Positions 39,021 to 48,223 of a stretch of 64,000 nucleotides of DNA are shown here, in pieces. The position numbers and the translations under genes were made by a program. The notes beneath the pieces were generated by a model. That model was not told where the DNA came from and did not search any database. It was given only the letters and a program-made list of their open reading frames with translations. Source of the DNA: Mycobacterium sp. MBM (GTDB taxonomy: Bacteria > Actinomycetota > Actinomycetes > Mycobacteriales > Mycobacteriaceae); NCBI GenBank assembly GCA_021648845.1, contig JAKJHY010000007.1:203708-267707 (forward strand), read 5' to 3'. Within the stretch, counting starts at the first letter, position 1. Each line of letters opens with the position of its first letter.

Positions 39021-39692
39021 TCAGAGGGGTTGGAGGGTGGGAGTGAGACGGCCGATACGTTCGGTGAGATCGGCCATGGCTTCGTCAAATGCCATCGGCT
39101 GCGCGGTGCGGACCGGGTCGGGCACCGACCAGTGCAGACGGTTCAGCTCGGCCGGAAGCTCTTCATGGGCGTTGTCGCACACGGCGATCACGAGATCGGT
39201 GGGCTGCAGCACGTCGTCGAGATGCCGGGGCTTGGTCGGGCGCAGCGGTACATTGTTCCGCCGTGCCGCGTCGATGGCGCCCGGGTGCACGCGCGCCGCT
39301 GGCTTGGTCCCCGCGGAGGTGGCGGGCACCGGGCTGTGGCGGTTCCAGATCGCTGCGGCCAATTGGCTACGAGCGGAATTCTGGGTGCACACGAAGATCA
39401 CCCGGCGCGCGTATCGGTCCACGATCGGAATCAGAGATTCGAGCGCGGTGGGGTTGAGCTTCAGGTAGGTGCGGCGGCCATCGGCCTCCGAACGCGTTCT
39501 GGTGACGACGCCGGCGCGCTCCAGCACGTTGAGATGGTGAGCCAGCAGGTTCGACGGCACCGACAGCATCGTCCGAAGTTCGGACGGCGAGGCGTCGGCA
39601 CCGAGTAGGTGATCGACGATGGCCAGCCGTGCCGGGTCGGCGAGCGCGGCGAAGACGGCAACCCGATCGGGCAACATTAACTCAGTAGACAT
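39021..39692 (-). CDS. ArsR-ArsC fusion (HTH plus LMW phosphatase)
   Basis: A 223-residue two-domain protein. Residues 8-85 are an ArsR-type winged helix (FAALADPARLAIVDHLL, LLAHHLNVLERAGVV). Residues 96-223 are a LMW-PTPase/ArsC-like domain with VIFVCTQNSARSQLAAAIW (Cys102). Such fusions could sense arsenate or reduce it while bound to DNA; both are inference. An inverted repeat CTCAGTAG/CTACTGAG spans its start codon. First gene of the segment fusion-arsC-DUF3349. Confidence 0.9.
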   Translation of the reverse strand: MSTELMLPDRVAVFAALADPARLAIVDHLLGADASPSELRTMLSVPSNLLAHHLNVLERAGVVTRTRSEADGRRTYLKLNPTALESLIPIVDRYARRVIFVCTQNSARSQLAAAIWNRHSPVPATSAGTKPAARVHPGAIDAARRNNVPLRPTKPRHLDDVLQPTDLVIAVCDNAHEELPAELNRLHWSVPDPVRTAQPMAFDEAMADLTERIGRLTPTLQPL

Positions 39693-39711
39693 TGACTCAA
39701 TTTCTACTGAG
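39681..39711. promoter_or_regulatory. Operator-like inverted repeat over the fusion-gene start
   Basis: CTCAGTAG (39681-39688) and CTACTGAG (39704-39711) are perfect 8-bp arms around the ATG at 39692. It differs from the TTGACrTATrTCGAA motif of the other two ArsR genes, implying a separate regulator, most likely the fusion protein itself. Confidence 0.5.
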
Positions 39712-39765
39712 TGAGTGTGGTCATGTCAATCGTCGCGGGGCATTCGTCCCGGTCGGCCCCTGTCG

Positions 39766-39824
39766 GTTCATCTCGCGTTCACCATCCGTAGGGCATCGAT
39801 TCACAGGCGGCCCCTAGGTTCACA
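39766..39824 (+). promoter_or_regulatory. Pho-box-like direct repeats upstream of pstS
   Basis: GTTCATC (39766-39772) and GTTCACC (39777-39783) are spaced 11 bp apart, the layout of actinobacterial PhoP/RegX3 boxes. A further GTTCACA lies at 39818-39824. They sit about 70-125 bp upstream of the pstS GTG, so phosphate-starvation control is likely. Confidence 0.6.
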
Positions 39825-39890
39825 GCCGAGCGGCGAAGATCTGCTCGACGCGACACGCGTCCACTCCATATCCGTATCTGAAGGAGCTTT

Positions 39891-41018
39891 GTGAAGGCCA
39901 AACGATCTGGTGCCGCGCTGAGCCTGGTGGCGGCTGGTGCATTGCTGCTGTCGGCATGCGGCAGCGACAACAACGCCGCGTCGGGATCGGGCGGCGATGC
40001 CCCCGCGTCCGGCATCGATTGCGGCGGCAAGGAAGCTCTGAAGGCGAGCGGTTCGTCCGCGCAGGCAAACGCGATGACCCGGTTCATCAACGCCTACGAA
40101 AAGGACTGCCCCGGGTTCACCCTGAACTACACCTCCAGCGGCTCGGGCGCAGGCGTGTCCGAATTCCTGGGCGGCCAGACCGATTTCGGCGGCTCGGATT
40201 CGCCGCTGAGCGCCGACAAGGGTGAGTACGACAGGGCCAAGGAGCGTTGCGGCGGCAGCGACGCCTGGAACCTGCCGGCCGTGTTCGGCCCCATCGCCAT
40301 CACGTACAACGTGGAAGGCGTGGACGGCCTGGTGCTTGATGGCCCGACCGCGGCCAAGATCTTCAACGGCACGATCACCAGCTGGGACGCTCCGGAGATC
40401 GCGGCGCTGAACGAGGGGGTGACCCTGCCTGCACAGCCGATCAACGTCGTCTTCCGCAGCGATGAGTCCGGCACCACCGACAACTTCCAGAAGTACCTGG
40501 ATGCAGCGTCGGATGGCGCGTGGGGCAAGGGCGCCGGCAAGTCGTTCGCGGGCGGAGTCGGCGAAGGTGCCAAGGGCAACGAGGGAACCTCGGCCGCTAT
40601 CGGCAGCACCCCGGGATCGATCACCTACAACGAGTGGTCGTTCGCCAAGGCGCAGAACCTTTCGATCGCCAAGATCATCACCTCAGCGGGGCCGGAGCCG
40701 GTCGAGCTGAGCACCGAGTCGGCCGGCGTCGCGATCGACGGCGTCAAGTTCAAGGGCGAGGGCAACGATCTCGTGCTCGACACGACGTCGTTCTACACGC
40801 CGACCGCGCCGGGTTCCTATCCGATCATGCTCGCCGCCTACGAGATCGTCTGCTCGAACTACCCCGATGCAGACGTGGCCACCGCGGTCAAGGCGTTCAT
40901 GCACTCGGCGCTGGGCAACGGGCAGACAGGGCTCGAGGACAACGGCTACATCCCTGTGCCCGAGGCATTCAAGACTCGGCTGACCGAGGCCGTCGACGCC
41001 ATCAACGCGACGAGCTAA
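39891..41018 (+). CDS. pstS: Phosphate-binding lipoprotein PstS
   Basis: A 375-residue extracytoplasmic receptor for high-affinity phosphate uptake. The lipobox is LLLSAC (Cys at about residue 23). Phosphate-site stretches are [31 protein letters not shown] and [18 protein letters not shown] start after a GAAGGAGC site. First gene of pstS-pstC-pstA-pstB, with Pho-box-like repeats upstream. Confidence 0.96.
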   Translation: MKAKRSGAALSLVAAGALLLSACGSDNNAASGSGGDAPASGIDCGGKEALKASGSSAQANAMTRFINAYEKDCPGFTLNYTSSGSGAGVSEFLGGQTDFGGSDSPLSADKGEYDRAKERCGGSDAWNLPAVFGPIAITYNVEGVDGLVLDGPTAAKIFNGTITSWDAPEIAALNEGVTLPAQPINVVFRSDESGTTDNFQKYLDAASDGAWGKGAGKSFAGGVGEGAKGNEGTSAAIGSTPGSITYNEWSFAKAQNLSIAKIITSAGPEPVELSTESAGVAIDGVKFKGEGNDLVLDTTSFYTPTAPGSYPIMLAAYEIVCSNYPDADVATAVKAFMHSALGNGQTGLEDNGYIPVPEAFKTRLTEAVDAINATS

Positions 41019-41033
41019 GTAGCCGTACCAACC

Positions 41034-42083
41034 ATGGCCGTGACACCGGACTCGACCGCGGTGAGCTCGTCGGCATCCCCGACGAGCTCACCGCAGATCG
41101 GGGATAATCCCCAAATGCCCACCAAACCCACGAAGGAGTCGGCGTTGAAGCGGGGTGAGGGGCGCTTGGGGGACAAGGTCTTCCGGTCCGCCGCCATCGC
41201 GGCCGGCGCCACCATCATCGGGGCGATCGCGTTGATGGCGCTGTTCCTCATCATCAAGGCGGTCCCGTCGCTGCAGGCCAACCAGGCCAACTTCCTGTTC
41301 AGCACCGAGTTCCTCACCAGCGATTCGGACAACCTGCGCTTCGGTATCCGTGACCTGTTCATGGTGACGGTGCTCAGCTCGCTGTTCGCCTTGGCCATCG
41401 CCGTCCCCGTTGCGATCGGGATCGCGGCTTTCCTGACCAACTACGCGCCCAAGCAGTTGGCGCGCCCGTTTGCGATGCTGGTCGATCTGCTGGCGGCGGT
41501 GCCCTCGATCGTCTTCGGTCTGTGGGGCATTTTCGTGTTGGCCCCGTGGCTCACCCCGGTGGCCACGTTCCTCAACGAGAACCTCGGCTGGTTCTTCCTC
41601 TTCTCCGAGGGCAACGTGTCGCTGGCCGGTGGCGGAACCATCTTCACCGCCGGAATCGTGCTGGCGGTGATGATCCTGCCGATCATCACCTCGGTCACCC
41701 GCGAGGTTTTCGCGCTCACCCCACGCGGCCACGTCGAGGCGGCGCAGGCGCTCGGCGCGACAAAGTGGGAAGTCATCCGGATGACGGTGTTCCCCTACGG
41801 ACGTAGCGGGATGATCGCGGCTTCGATGCTCGGTTTGGGTCGCGCGCTGGGTGAGACCATCGCCATCCTGATCATCCTGCGTACCGCTGCGCAGGCCGGC
41901 CACTGGTCGCTGTTCGACGGCGGCTACACATTCGCATCCAAGATCGCCTCGGCCGCGGCGGAGTTCAGCGCCCCGCTGCCGACAGGTGCATACATCGCCG
42001 CCGGATTCGTGCTGTTCGCGCTGACCTTCGTGGTCAACGCGCTGGCCCGGGCCGCGGCCGGCGGAAGGGTCAGTGGAGGATGA
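41034..42083 (+). CDS. pstC: Phosphate ABC permease PstC
   Basis: A 349-residue inner-membrane permease with six helices and the ABC-transporter loop [42 protein letters not shown] is typical of PstC. The N-terminus is a long Ser/Thr-rich cytosolic segment. Fifteen nt after pstS; its stop overlaps the pstA ATG by 4 nt. Confidence 0.95.
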   Translation: MAVTPDSTAVSSSASPTSSPQIGDNPQMPTKPTKESALKRGEGRLGDKVFRSAAIAAGATIIGAIALMALFLIIKAVPSLQANQANFLFSTEFLTSDSDNLRFGIRDLFMVTVLSSLFALAIAVPVAIGIAAFLTNYAPKQLARPFAMLVDLLAAVPSIVFGLWGIFVLAPWLTPVATFLNENLGWFFLFSEGNVSLAGGGTIFTAGIVLAVMILPIITSVTREVFALTPRGHVEAAQALGATKWEVIRMTVFPYGRSGMIAASMLGLGRALGETIAILIILRTAAQAGHWSLFDGGYTFASKIASAAAEFSAPLPTGAYIAAGFVLFALTFVVNALARAAAGGRVSGG

Positions 42084-42982
42084 CGGTCAGTTTCGATGAG
42101 TCGGTGAAGGCGCCCACCTTCCACCCACTCAGCGTCAGCCGCAAGATCAAGAACAACGTCGCGACAACCCTGTTCACCGCGTCGTTCGTGGTCGCCATGA
42201 TTCCGTTGGCGTGGCTGCTCTACACCGTGCTGGCCAAGGGTTTCACCGCGATCGTGTCCTCGACCTGGTGGACCAACTCCCTTGCGGGTGTGCTGCCCGA
42301 GGAGATGGCCGGTGGCGTATATCACGCGATCTACGGCACAGTGATCCAGGCTGCCATCGCCGCGGTGCTCTCCGTGCCGCTGGGCGTGATGGCCGCGGTG
42401 TACCTGGTCGAGTACGGCAAAGGGCGGTTGGCGAAGGTCACTACGTTCATGGTTGACATCCTGGCCGGTGTGCCGTCGATCGTGGCCGCGCTCTTCATCT
42501 TCGCGCTGTGGATTGCGACGCTCGGCTTCGAGCAGAGCGCCTTCGCCGTCTCGCTGGCCCTGGTGTTGTTGATGCTCCCGGTCGTGGTGCGCAACACCGA
42601 GGAGATGTTGAAGCTGGTCCCCGACGAACTGCGCGAAGCCTCCTACGCCTTGGGTATTCCGAAGTGGAAGACCATCGTGCGGGTCGTAGTGCCCACGGCC
42701 TTGCCCGGCATGCTCAGCGGCATCCTGCTGGCGCTGGCCAGGGTCATGGGCGAGACGGCGCCAGTACTGGTGCTGGTCGGGTACAGCCGGTCGATCAATA
42801 TGGACGCGTTCGAGGGCAATATGGCCTCGCTCCCGCTGTTGATCTATACCGAGCTGATCAACCCGGAAGCGGCTGGTGCGCTGCGGGTTTGGGGTGCAGC
42901 GCTGACCCTGATCCTGATCATCGCAGCGCTGTATCTGGGCGCCGCATTCGTCAACCGATATCTGACACGGAACCGAGTTTAG
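42080..42982 (+). CDS. pstA: Phosphate ABC permease PstA
   Basis: A 300-residue partner permease. [20 protein letters not shown] and the coupling loop [29 protein letters not shown] mark it as PstA. Six membrane segments. Its ATG overlaps the pstC stop, and pstB follows after 7 nt. Confidence 0.95.
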   Translation: MTVSFDESVKAPTFHPLSVSRKIKNNVATTLFTASFVVAMIPLAWLLYTVLAKGFTAIVSSTWWTNSLAGVLPEEMAGGVYHAIYGTVIQAAIAAVLSVPLGVMAAVYLVEYGKGRLAKVTTFMVDILAGVPSIVAALFIFALWIATLGFEQSAFAVSLALVLLMLPVVVRNTEEMLKLVPDELREASYALGIPKWKTIVRVVVPTALPGMLSGILLALARVMGETAPVLVLVGYSRSINMDAFEGNMASLPLLIYTELINPEAAGALRVWGAALTLILIIAALYLGAAFVNRYLTRNRV

Positions 42983-42989
42983 GAGCCTC

Positions 42990-43760
42990 ATGGCCAAACG
43001 GCTGGATCTCAAAGACCTCAATATCTACTACGGCAACTTCCACGCCGTCGCCGACGTGAGCTTGTCCGTGATGCCGCGCAGTGTAACGGCATTCATCGGT
43101 CCGTCCGGGTGTGGCAAGTCGACAGTGCTGCGAACCCTGAACCGCATGCACGAGGTCATCCCCGGCGCCCGCGTCGAGGGCTCGGTGCTGCTCGACGGGG
43201 AGGACATCTACGCCTCGGGCATCGACCCGGTGAGCGTCCGTAAAACCATCGGCATGGTGTTCCAGCGGCCGAACCCGTTCCCCACCATGTCCATTCGTGA
43301 CAACGTGGTGGCCGGGCTGAAGCTGCAGGGGGTGCGCAAGAACCTCGACGAGGTCGCCGAGCGATCGCTGCGCGGCGCCAACCTGTGGAACGAGGTCAAG
43401 GACCGCCTCGACAAGCCCGGCGGCGGGCTGTCCGGCGGCCAGCAACAGCGGCTGTGCATCGCCCGCGCCATCGCGGTGCAGCCCGACGTGCTTTTGATGG
43501 ACGAGCCGTGTTCGGCACTGGATCCGATCTCCACCCTGGCGATCGAGGATCTTATCTCCGAGCTCAAGCAGGACTACACGATCGTCATCGTCACGCACAA
43601 CATGCAGCAGGCGGCGCGGGTCAGCGATCAGACGGCGTTCTTCAACCTGGAGGCGACGGGCAAGCCCGGCAAGTTGATCGAGATCGACGAGACCGAGAAG
43701 ATCTTCTCCAACCCGACCCAAAAGGCCACCGAGGACTACATCTCCGGCCGATTCGGCTGA
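42990..43760 (+). CDS. pstB: Phosphate ABC ATPase PstB (PhoT)
   Basis: A 256-residue ATPase. Walker [10 protein letters not shown], signature [16 protein letters not shown], Walker [14 protein letters not shown] and the switch His in IVTHNMQQ are all present. [24 protein letters not shown] is typical of PstB. The M. tuberculosis counterpart phoT (Rv0820) follows mshD directly, whereas here the ars island and pstSCA lie between. A long hairpin ends the operon. Confidence 0.97.
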   Translation: MAKRLDLKDLNIYYGNFHAVADVSLSVMPRSVTAFIGPSGCGKSTVLRTLNRMHEVIPGARVEGSVLLDGEDIYASGIDPVSVRKTIGMVFQRPNPFPTMSIRDNVVAGLKLQGVRKNLDEVAERSLRGANLWNEVKDRLDKPGGGLSGGQQQRLCIARAIAVQPDVLLMDEPCSALDPISTLAIEDLISELKQDYTIVIVTHNMQQAARVSDQTAFFNLEATGKPGKLIEIDETEKIFSNPTQKATEDYISGRFG

Positions 43761-43778
43761 CGCTCTTACAAGCAACGT

Positions 43779-43817
43779 CGGCGCGCTCACGTTCGGTCAC
43801 CGAACGTGAGCGCGCCG
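43779..43817. terminator. Perfect 19-bp inverted repeat after pstB
   Basis: Arms 43779-43797 (CGGCGCGCTCACGTTCGGT) and 43799-43817 are fully complementary, giving a long GC-rich hairpin 18 bp after the pstB stop. Probably the operon terminator. Confidence 0.75.
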
Positions 43818-43854
43818 AACTCGTTCTAGGGGGGCGTCGGCCGCCGCACAGGGT

Positions 43855-43908
43855 GGTTCCAGTCCTTGCCCATCAGCGCCGTGAACAGGTGGCGGGTGCA
43901 GATCGTGC
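43855..43908 (-). pseudogene. Frameshifted fragment of a phoU-like gene
   Basis: This stretch closely matches 44218-44270 inside phoU (the segment encoding [18 protein letters not shown]), with substitutions and one inserted base (GGCGGGTGCAG against GGCGGTGCAG) that breaks the frame. No start or flanking phoU sequence is recognisable. It looks like a decayed partial duplication. Confidence 0.65.
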
Positions 43909-43952
43909 CCGAGGCCGTGCGCACCTATGCCACCGCCCGAACCCACCGCCTA

Positions 43953-43970
43953 GTGCCCCAAACGGGGCAC
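43953..43970. terminator. Small hairpin downstream of phoU
   Basis: GTGCCCC/GGGGCAC with loop AAAC lies about 100 bp beyond the phoU stop. A possible phoU terminator. The rest of the 43761-44071 gap shows only the pstB hairpin and the phoU fragment. Confidence 0.4.
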
Positions 43971-44071
43971 CAAGGCCACGGAAACCGCAGGTCAGCGGAT
44001 TTTCAGTGCGCACCTGGAGCCGCTGGCCGCGCGCAGGGTGGGATAGGGATCGCCGCCGAGGACAGCTGACG

Positions 44072-44740
44072 TCAGCGCGGTTCCTCGAATGTGTCGTCCT
44101 CCGGCAATTCGCCCGTGGCGGTGAAGATCACCCGGCGGGCCACCTCGACGGCGTGGTCGGCGAACCGCTCGTAGAAGCGGCTCAGCAACGTCACGTCGAC
44201 AGCGGCGGTCACACCGTGCTTCCAGTCCTTGTCCATCAACACCGTGAACAGGTGGCGGTGCAGATCGTCCATCGCGTCGTCTTCTTCGCGGATCCTGGCG
44301 GCCTTCTCCGGATCCAGTGTCTCCAGTACCTCTTGTGCGCTGCGGCTCAATTCGACTGCAACGCGGCCCATTTCGGCGAAGTAGCCGTTGACCTCCTCGG
44401 GCAGCGCGTGCTGCGGGTGGCGTCGGCGGGCGATCTTGGCGACGTGTAGGGCGAGCGCGCCCATCCGGTCGATGTCGGCGACCATCTGGATGCCGCTGAC
44501 GATGATGCGCAGATCTCCGGCCACCGGCCCCTGCAGGGCAAGCAACAAGAAGGCGGCTTCCTCGGCGCGAGCGCTGATCTCGGTGATGCGATCATGGTCG
44601 GAGATGACCTGCTCGGCGAGCGCCAGATCGGCCTGCAGCAAAGCCTGAGTCGCTCGTTCCATGGCCACGCCGGCCAGCCCGCACATCTCGCCGAGCTGAA
44701 CGGTCAAGGAAGACAGCTGTTCCTGATACGCAGTACGCAT
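44072..44740 (-). CDS. phoU: PhoU-family phosphate signalling protein (PhoY2-like)
   Basis: A 222-residue cytosolic protein with two three-helix PhoU repeats. The metal-binding type motifs [19 protein letters not shown] and [14 protein letters not shown] are clear. PhoU links Pst transport to the SenX3-RegX3 two-component system and keeps the Pho regulon off when phosphate is plentiful. Convergent with pstB; Rv0821c (phoY2) is the counterpart. Confidence 0.95.
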   Translation of the reverse strand: MRTAYQEQLSSLTVQLGEMCGLAGVAMERATQALLQADLALAEQVISDHDRITEISARAEEAAFLLLALQGPVAGDLRIIVSGIQMVADIDRMGALALHVAKIARRRHPQHALPEEVNGYFAEMGRVAVELSRSAQEVLETLDPEKAARIREEDDAMDDLHRHLFTVLMDKDWKHGVTAAVDVTLLSRFYERFADHAVEVARRVIFTATGELPEDDTFEEPR

Positions 44741-44826
44741 GCAATTACCTTACGGTCAGCGAGCCTGAAGGTCACGATGGCACAGGTGAACGAAAGGTGA
44801 ATGCCCTTCGCGCGTCGCGGACCGAC

Positions 44827-46845
44827 CTATTCGCAGCTGGTGTCGGCCGCGTTGGTGACGGTGAGGTCCTCGGGTAGATCGGTCATGGGCTCGCTGCTGG
44901 TTCCGCGCACCATGTGCACCTGTACCGACGATCCGCTCGGCGAGGGCGGGCTCACAGAGCTGAAATCGGAGCCGAGCACCACCCGCACGACATCGCCCAT
45001 GCCGGTGACCCGCTCGATCGTGGCGTTATGGAATGACGACGCCACAGTGGCCGCGGCCTGCTCATTACCCGGTGAGAAGAACACCGTTGTCGAATCCAGC
45101 GGGCCCGGGTAGTCATCGGGGGTGTCGACGTTGAAACCGTGTTGGGCAAGGACATCGGCGGCACTGCCGGCCAGCCCGGACTCGCCGGTCGAATTCGACA
45201 CCCGCACCGTGACGGCAGCCGGCTCGGTCGCCACCGCGCTGACGAGTTCGCCCTCCGGATCAGCGGATGCGCTGGAGGTACTGCCCGATTCGGGTGTCTG
45301 TGGCACCGGGGTGTTGTCGGCGTTGCGCTCCTCGGGCAGCGGATCGTCGTTGATGATCGCCTCGAACAGCGCGGCCATATCGTCGACCCTGGGCTGTTCG
45401 TTGCCGTAGTCGTCGGCATAGCCGGTGGTCGGCACGGTCACAAAGGTGATCCGGCCCGCGTTCACACCCTGCACCGACTGGCCGAGATCGACCAGATCCT
45501 TGGTCCTGATGTTGTCGACATAGCTGTCGTCGATGAACATGTTCACGACGTTGTTGAGCTTGCTGAGGCTGAAGAACACCTCTTTGGAGATCAGCGAGCG
45601 CAGCAGCGAAGACAAGAACAACTGCTGACGCTTGATGCGGCCGTAATCGCCGTTGACCTCGGTGGTCACCTGGCGGGCGCGCACATAGTTCAGCGCGGTG
45701 TGGCCGTCCACCATCTGCCGGCCCGGGCGGGCGAGCACGGTGCCGAGTTCGTAGTCCTCCAGCGGGGTGGTGCTGCACACCTCCACGCCACCGAGCGCGT
45801 CAACCATCTTTTCGAAGCCGGCGAAGTCGACGGCCATGAACCGGTTGACCGACAGCCCGGACAGCTTCTGGATCACCTTCACCAGGCATTTCGGGCCGCC
45901 GACGGCGTACGCGGAGTTCAGCTTGGTCTCGGTCCAGGCCTCGTCCAAGCCGTACATCGGCGACTCTTCGTCGGTAATCGTCCCGTAGGCGCCGGTCTCG
46001 GGATTCCACGGTTCGCATTTGATCGGCGTGATCGCCAGATCGCGCGGAAAGGACACGGCGACAACGCGTTTGCGGTTGGCAGGAATGTTGACCAGCATGA
46101 TGGTGTCCGACCGGGCGCCGGCGGCGTCGTCGGTGGTGCCCGCGCCCACCTCACTGTTCTGGCCGATGCGGGTGTCGGTGCCGACGATCAGGAAGTTCTC
46201 GTCGCCGAATTGCGCGTTCGGGTCGACGATATCGCGTGAATTGGGGTCCAGCGCCGCGACCTGGTTGAGGCTGTTGTTCTTCATCGACTGCCATTGCCAG
46301 GCGCCGCCGGTCAACGCCAGCGCGCACACCGCCAGCAGCGCCGCGGCGACGCGGCCGGCATTGCGGGCCCGGTGGTGAGGCACCGAGGCGGGCCGCACCG
46401 TGTGCAGCGGGTGGGGGGACCGGATGGCGGTCAGATCGGGCAGCTCGGTGGCGTACGCCGAGGGCACGCTCAGGACCTCGGTGGCCGGCTCGGCCGAGTC
46501 CCGGAGGGAGGTGCGTTCAGGTTCGGACGGGTCGAAGATCACCGGCTCGACCGGGTCGGTGGTCTCGGCGGCGCTATCGGGTGCGGGCTGGTCCTCGTCC
46601 GGGTCCGCGCGGCGCCGTCTGCCCCCGGTCGCGGTGGGCTGGTCGGCCGCGAGCTTGGCGATCAGGTCCGCGACGGTCACACCGTCGGTGTGGTTACCGG
46701 TGGGGGTGTCGGCTGGGGCGGCGGCCCGGGCGCGTTCCCACGGCGTGGCGCCTGGTCCCGATCGAGGCGATCGGGTAAGCCATTGGTTGTCCTCCCCAGA
46801 GGTGCGCTCGGGCAGGTCAGGAGTGGCGTTATCGCCGTCACTCAT
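44827..46845 (-). CDS. LytR-CpsA-Psr (LCP) cell-wall ligase
   Basis: A 672-residue membrane protein. Residues 1-160 are an acidic, disordered cytosolic region; one helix lies at about 163-185 (RVAAALLAVCALALTGGAW). The LCP domain (about 215-400) has NFLIVGTDTR, SDTIMLVNIPANRKRVVAVSFPRDL and LNYVRARQ, with the arginines that bind lipid pyrophosphate. A LytR_C domain follows at about 555-645. LCP enzymes attach arabinogalactan to peptidoglycan; Rv0822c is the counterpart. Confidence 0.93.
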   Translation of the reverse strand: MSDGDNATPDLPERTSGEDNQWLTRSPRSGPGATPWERARAAAPADTPTGNHTDGVTVADLIAKLAADQPTATGGRRRRADPDEDQPAPDSAAETTDPVEPVIFDPSEPERTSLRDSAEPATEVLSVPSAYATELPDLTAIRSPHPLHTVRPASVPHHRARNAGRVAAALLAVCALALTGGAWQWQSMKNNSLNQVAALDPNSRDIVDPNAQFGDENFLIVGTDTRIGQNSEVGAGTTDDAAGARSDTIMLVNIPANRKRVVAVSFPRDLAITPIKCEPWNPETGAYGTITDEESPMYGLDEAWTETKLNSAYAVGGPKCLVKVIQKLSGLSVNRFMAVDFAGFEKMVDALGGVEVCSTTPLEDYELGTVLARPGRQMVDGHTALNYVRARQVTTEVNGDYGRIKRQQLFLSSLLRSLISKEVFFSLSKLNNVVNMFIDDSYVDNIRTKDLVDLGQSVQGVNAGRITFVTVPTTGYADDYGNEQPRVDDMAALFEAIINDDPLPEERNADNTPVPQTPESGSTSSASADPEGELVSAVATEPAAVTVRVSNSTGESGLAGSAADVLAQHGFNVDTPDDYPGPLDSTTVFFSPGNEQAAATVASSFHNATIERVTGMGDVVRVVLGSDFSSVSPPSPSGSSVQVHMVRGTSSEPMTDLPEDLTVTNAADTSCE

Positions 46846-46875
46846 GTCCTACCGGCCTTCGGCTCGTGGGGTTTC

Positions 46876-46968
46876 GTGCGCGCCGTTGCGCACGGTGGTC
46901 TTGATCGCCGCTGTAAAACGTCGACAAACTCTTTTAGCAGCAGCGCACCCGGCTCCGCCACCGGAGCC
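46876..46968. other. Two short hairpins in the LCP-dus gap
   Basis: GTGCGC/GCGCAC (46876-46893) lies in the LCP leader, and GGCTCCG/CGGAGCC (46951-46968) lies between the dus stop and the LCP gene and may terminate dus. The 212-bp gap shows nothing else clear. Confidence 0.35.
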
Positions 46969-47057
46969 CGGCCTGGTGGCCCCTCATCGTACTGAGACAA
47001 CCTGAGAGTCGGCCAGCCCGACGGTGTTGCGGAGCGGTCGCGGCGATCATCTCGCGA

Positions 47058-48191
47058 CTACCCTCCGGAGTTCATCACATCGGCGCCGACGGGCACCGTC
47101 AGATCGTCCGGGTCGTCGAGCCAGCCCTCGGGCAGACTGACCGTCCCCGGGGAGCCCTGGCGGCCACGCGGGCCGCCGGCGACCTCCGGGAACGGAACGT
47201 CCGGATCGAGCTCACCGAGCAGCGCATCGAGCTCGCGCATCGTCTTGACCAGCGCCAATGCCCGACGCAGATCGGCCCCGGCGGGGAAGCCGTGCAGGTA
47301 CCAGGCGACGTGCTTGCGGATATCGCGCATGCCCTTGTCCTCGCCGAAGTGGGCCGAGAGCAGCTCGCCGTGGCGGCGCACGATCTGGGCCACCTCGCCC
47401 AGCGTCGGCGGGGTGGCGATCGGGCGACCGTTGAACGCCGCCGAGAGTTCCGCGAACAGCCATGGCCGGCCCAGGCAGCCCCGCCCGATGACGACTCCGT
47501 CACACCCCGTCTGTCGCATCATTGCGAGCGCGTCGGAGGCGTCGAAGATATCGCCGTTACCGAGCACCGGGATGGTGCGCACATGCTCCTTGAGGGCGGC
47601 GATCTGGGTCCAGTCGGCGGTCCCCGAGTAGCGCTGGGCGGCGGTGCGCGCGTGCAGCGCGACGGCCGCGGCACCCTCGGACTCGGCGATCCGGCCGGCA
47701 TCCAGATGGGTGTGGTGGCGCTCGTCGATGCCGACCCGGAATTTCACCGTCACCGGGATGTCGGTGCCGTCGGTCGCGGCCACTGCGGCCCTGACGATCT
47801 TCGCGAACAGCTTGCGCTTGTAGGGGATCGCGGAACCGCCGCCGCGCTTGGTGACCTTGGGCACGGGGCAGCCGAAGTTCATGTCGATGTGGTCGGCCAG
47901 GTTTTCCTCGACGATCATCTTCGCCGCCGCGTAGGTGGTGTCCGGATCGACGGTGTAGAGCTGCAGCGACCGTGGCGACTCGTCGGGGGCGAAGGTGGTC
48001 ATGTGCATGGTGACCGGATGGCGCTCGACGAGGGCGCGGGCGGTGACCATCTCGCAGACGTAGAGGCCGCTGACGGTGCCGGCTCGGGCCACCTCGAGTT
48101 CACGGCACAGGGTGCGGAACGCGACATTGGTGACACCGGCCATCGGGGCCAGCACGACGGGACTGCGCAACGCGAGCGGCCCGATCTGCAA
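47058..48191 (-). CDS. dus: tRNA-dihydrouridine synthase
   Basis: A 377-residue FMN enzyme that reduces uridine in tRNA D-loops. VVLAPMAGVTNVAFR begins the barrel; DHIDMNFGCPVPKVTKRGGGSA carries the catalytic cysteine; VLGNGDI and GCDGVVIGRGCLGRPW bind FMN. TTG start at 48191 (MQIGPLALRSP) is the family start. It lies 32 nt after desA1 and is likely cotranscribed with it, as in Rv0824c-Rv0823c. Confidence 0.94.
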   Translation of the reverse strand: MQIGPLALRSPVVLAPMAGVTNVAFRTLCRELEVARAGTVSGLYVCEMVTARALVERHPVTMHMTTFAPDESPRSLQLYTVDPDTTYAAAKMIVEENLADHIDMNFGCPVPKVTKRGGGSAIPYKRKLFAKIVRAAVAATDGTDIPVTVKFRVGIDERHHTHLDAGRIAESEGAAAVALHARTAAQRYSGTADWTQIAALKEHVRTIPVLGNGDIFDASDALAMMRQTGCDGVVIGRGCLGRPWLFAELSAAFNGRPIATPPTLGEVAQIVRRHGELLSAHFGEDKGMRDIRKHVAWYLHGFPAGADLRRALALVKTMRELDALLGELDPDVPFPEVAGGPRGRQGSPGTVSLPEGWLDDPDDLTVPVGADVMNSGG

Positions 48192-48223
48192 GCCAGATCG
48201 GGCCGTCTCGCTGTGTGTCGGGG

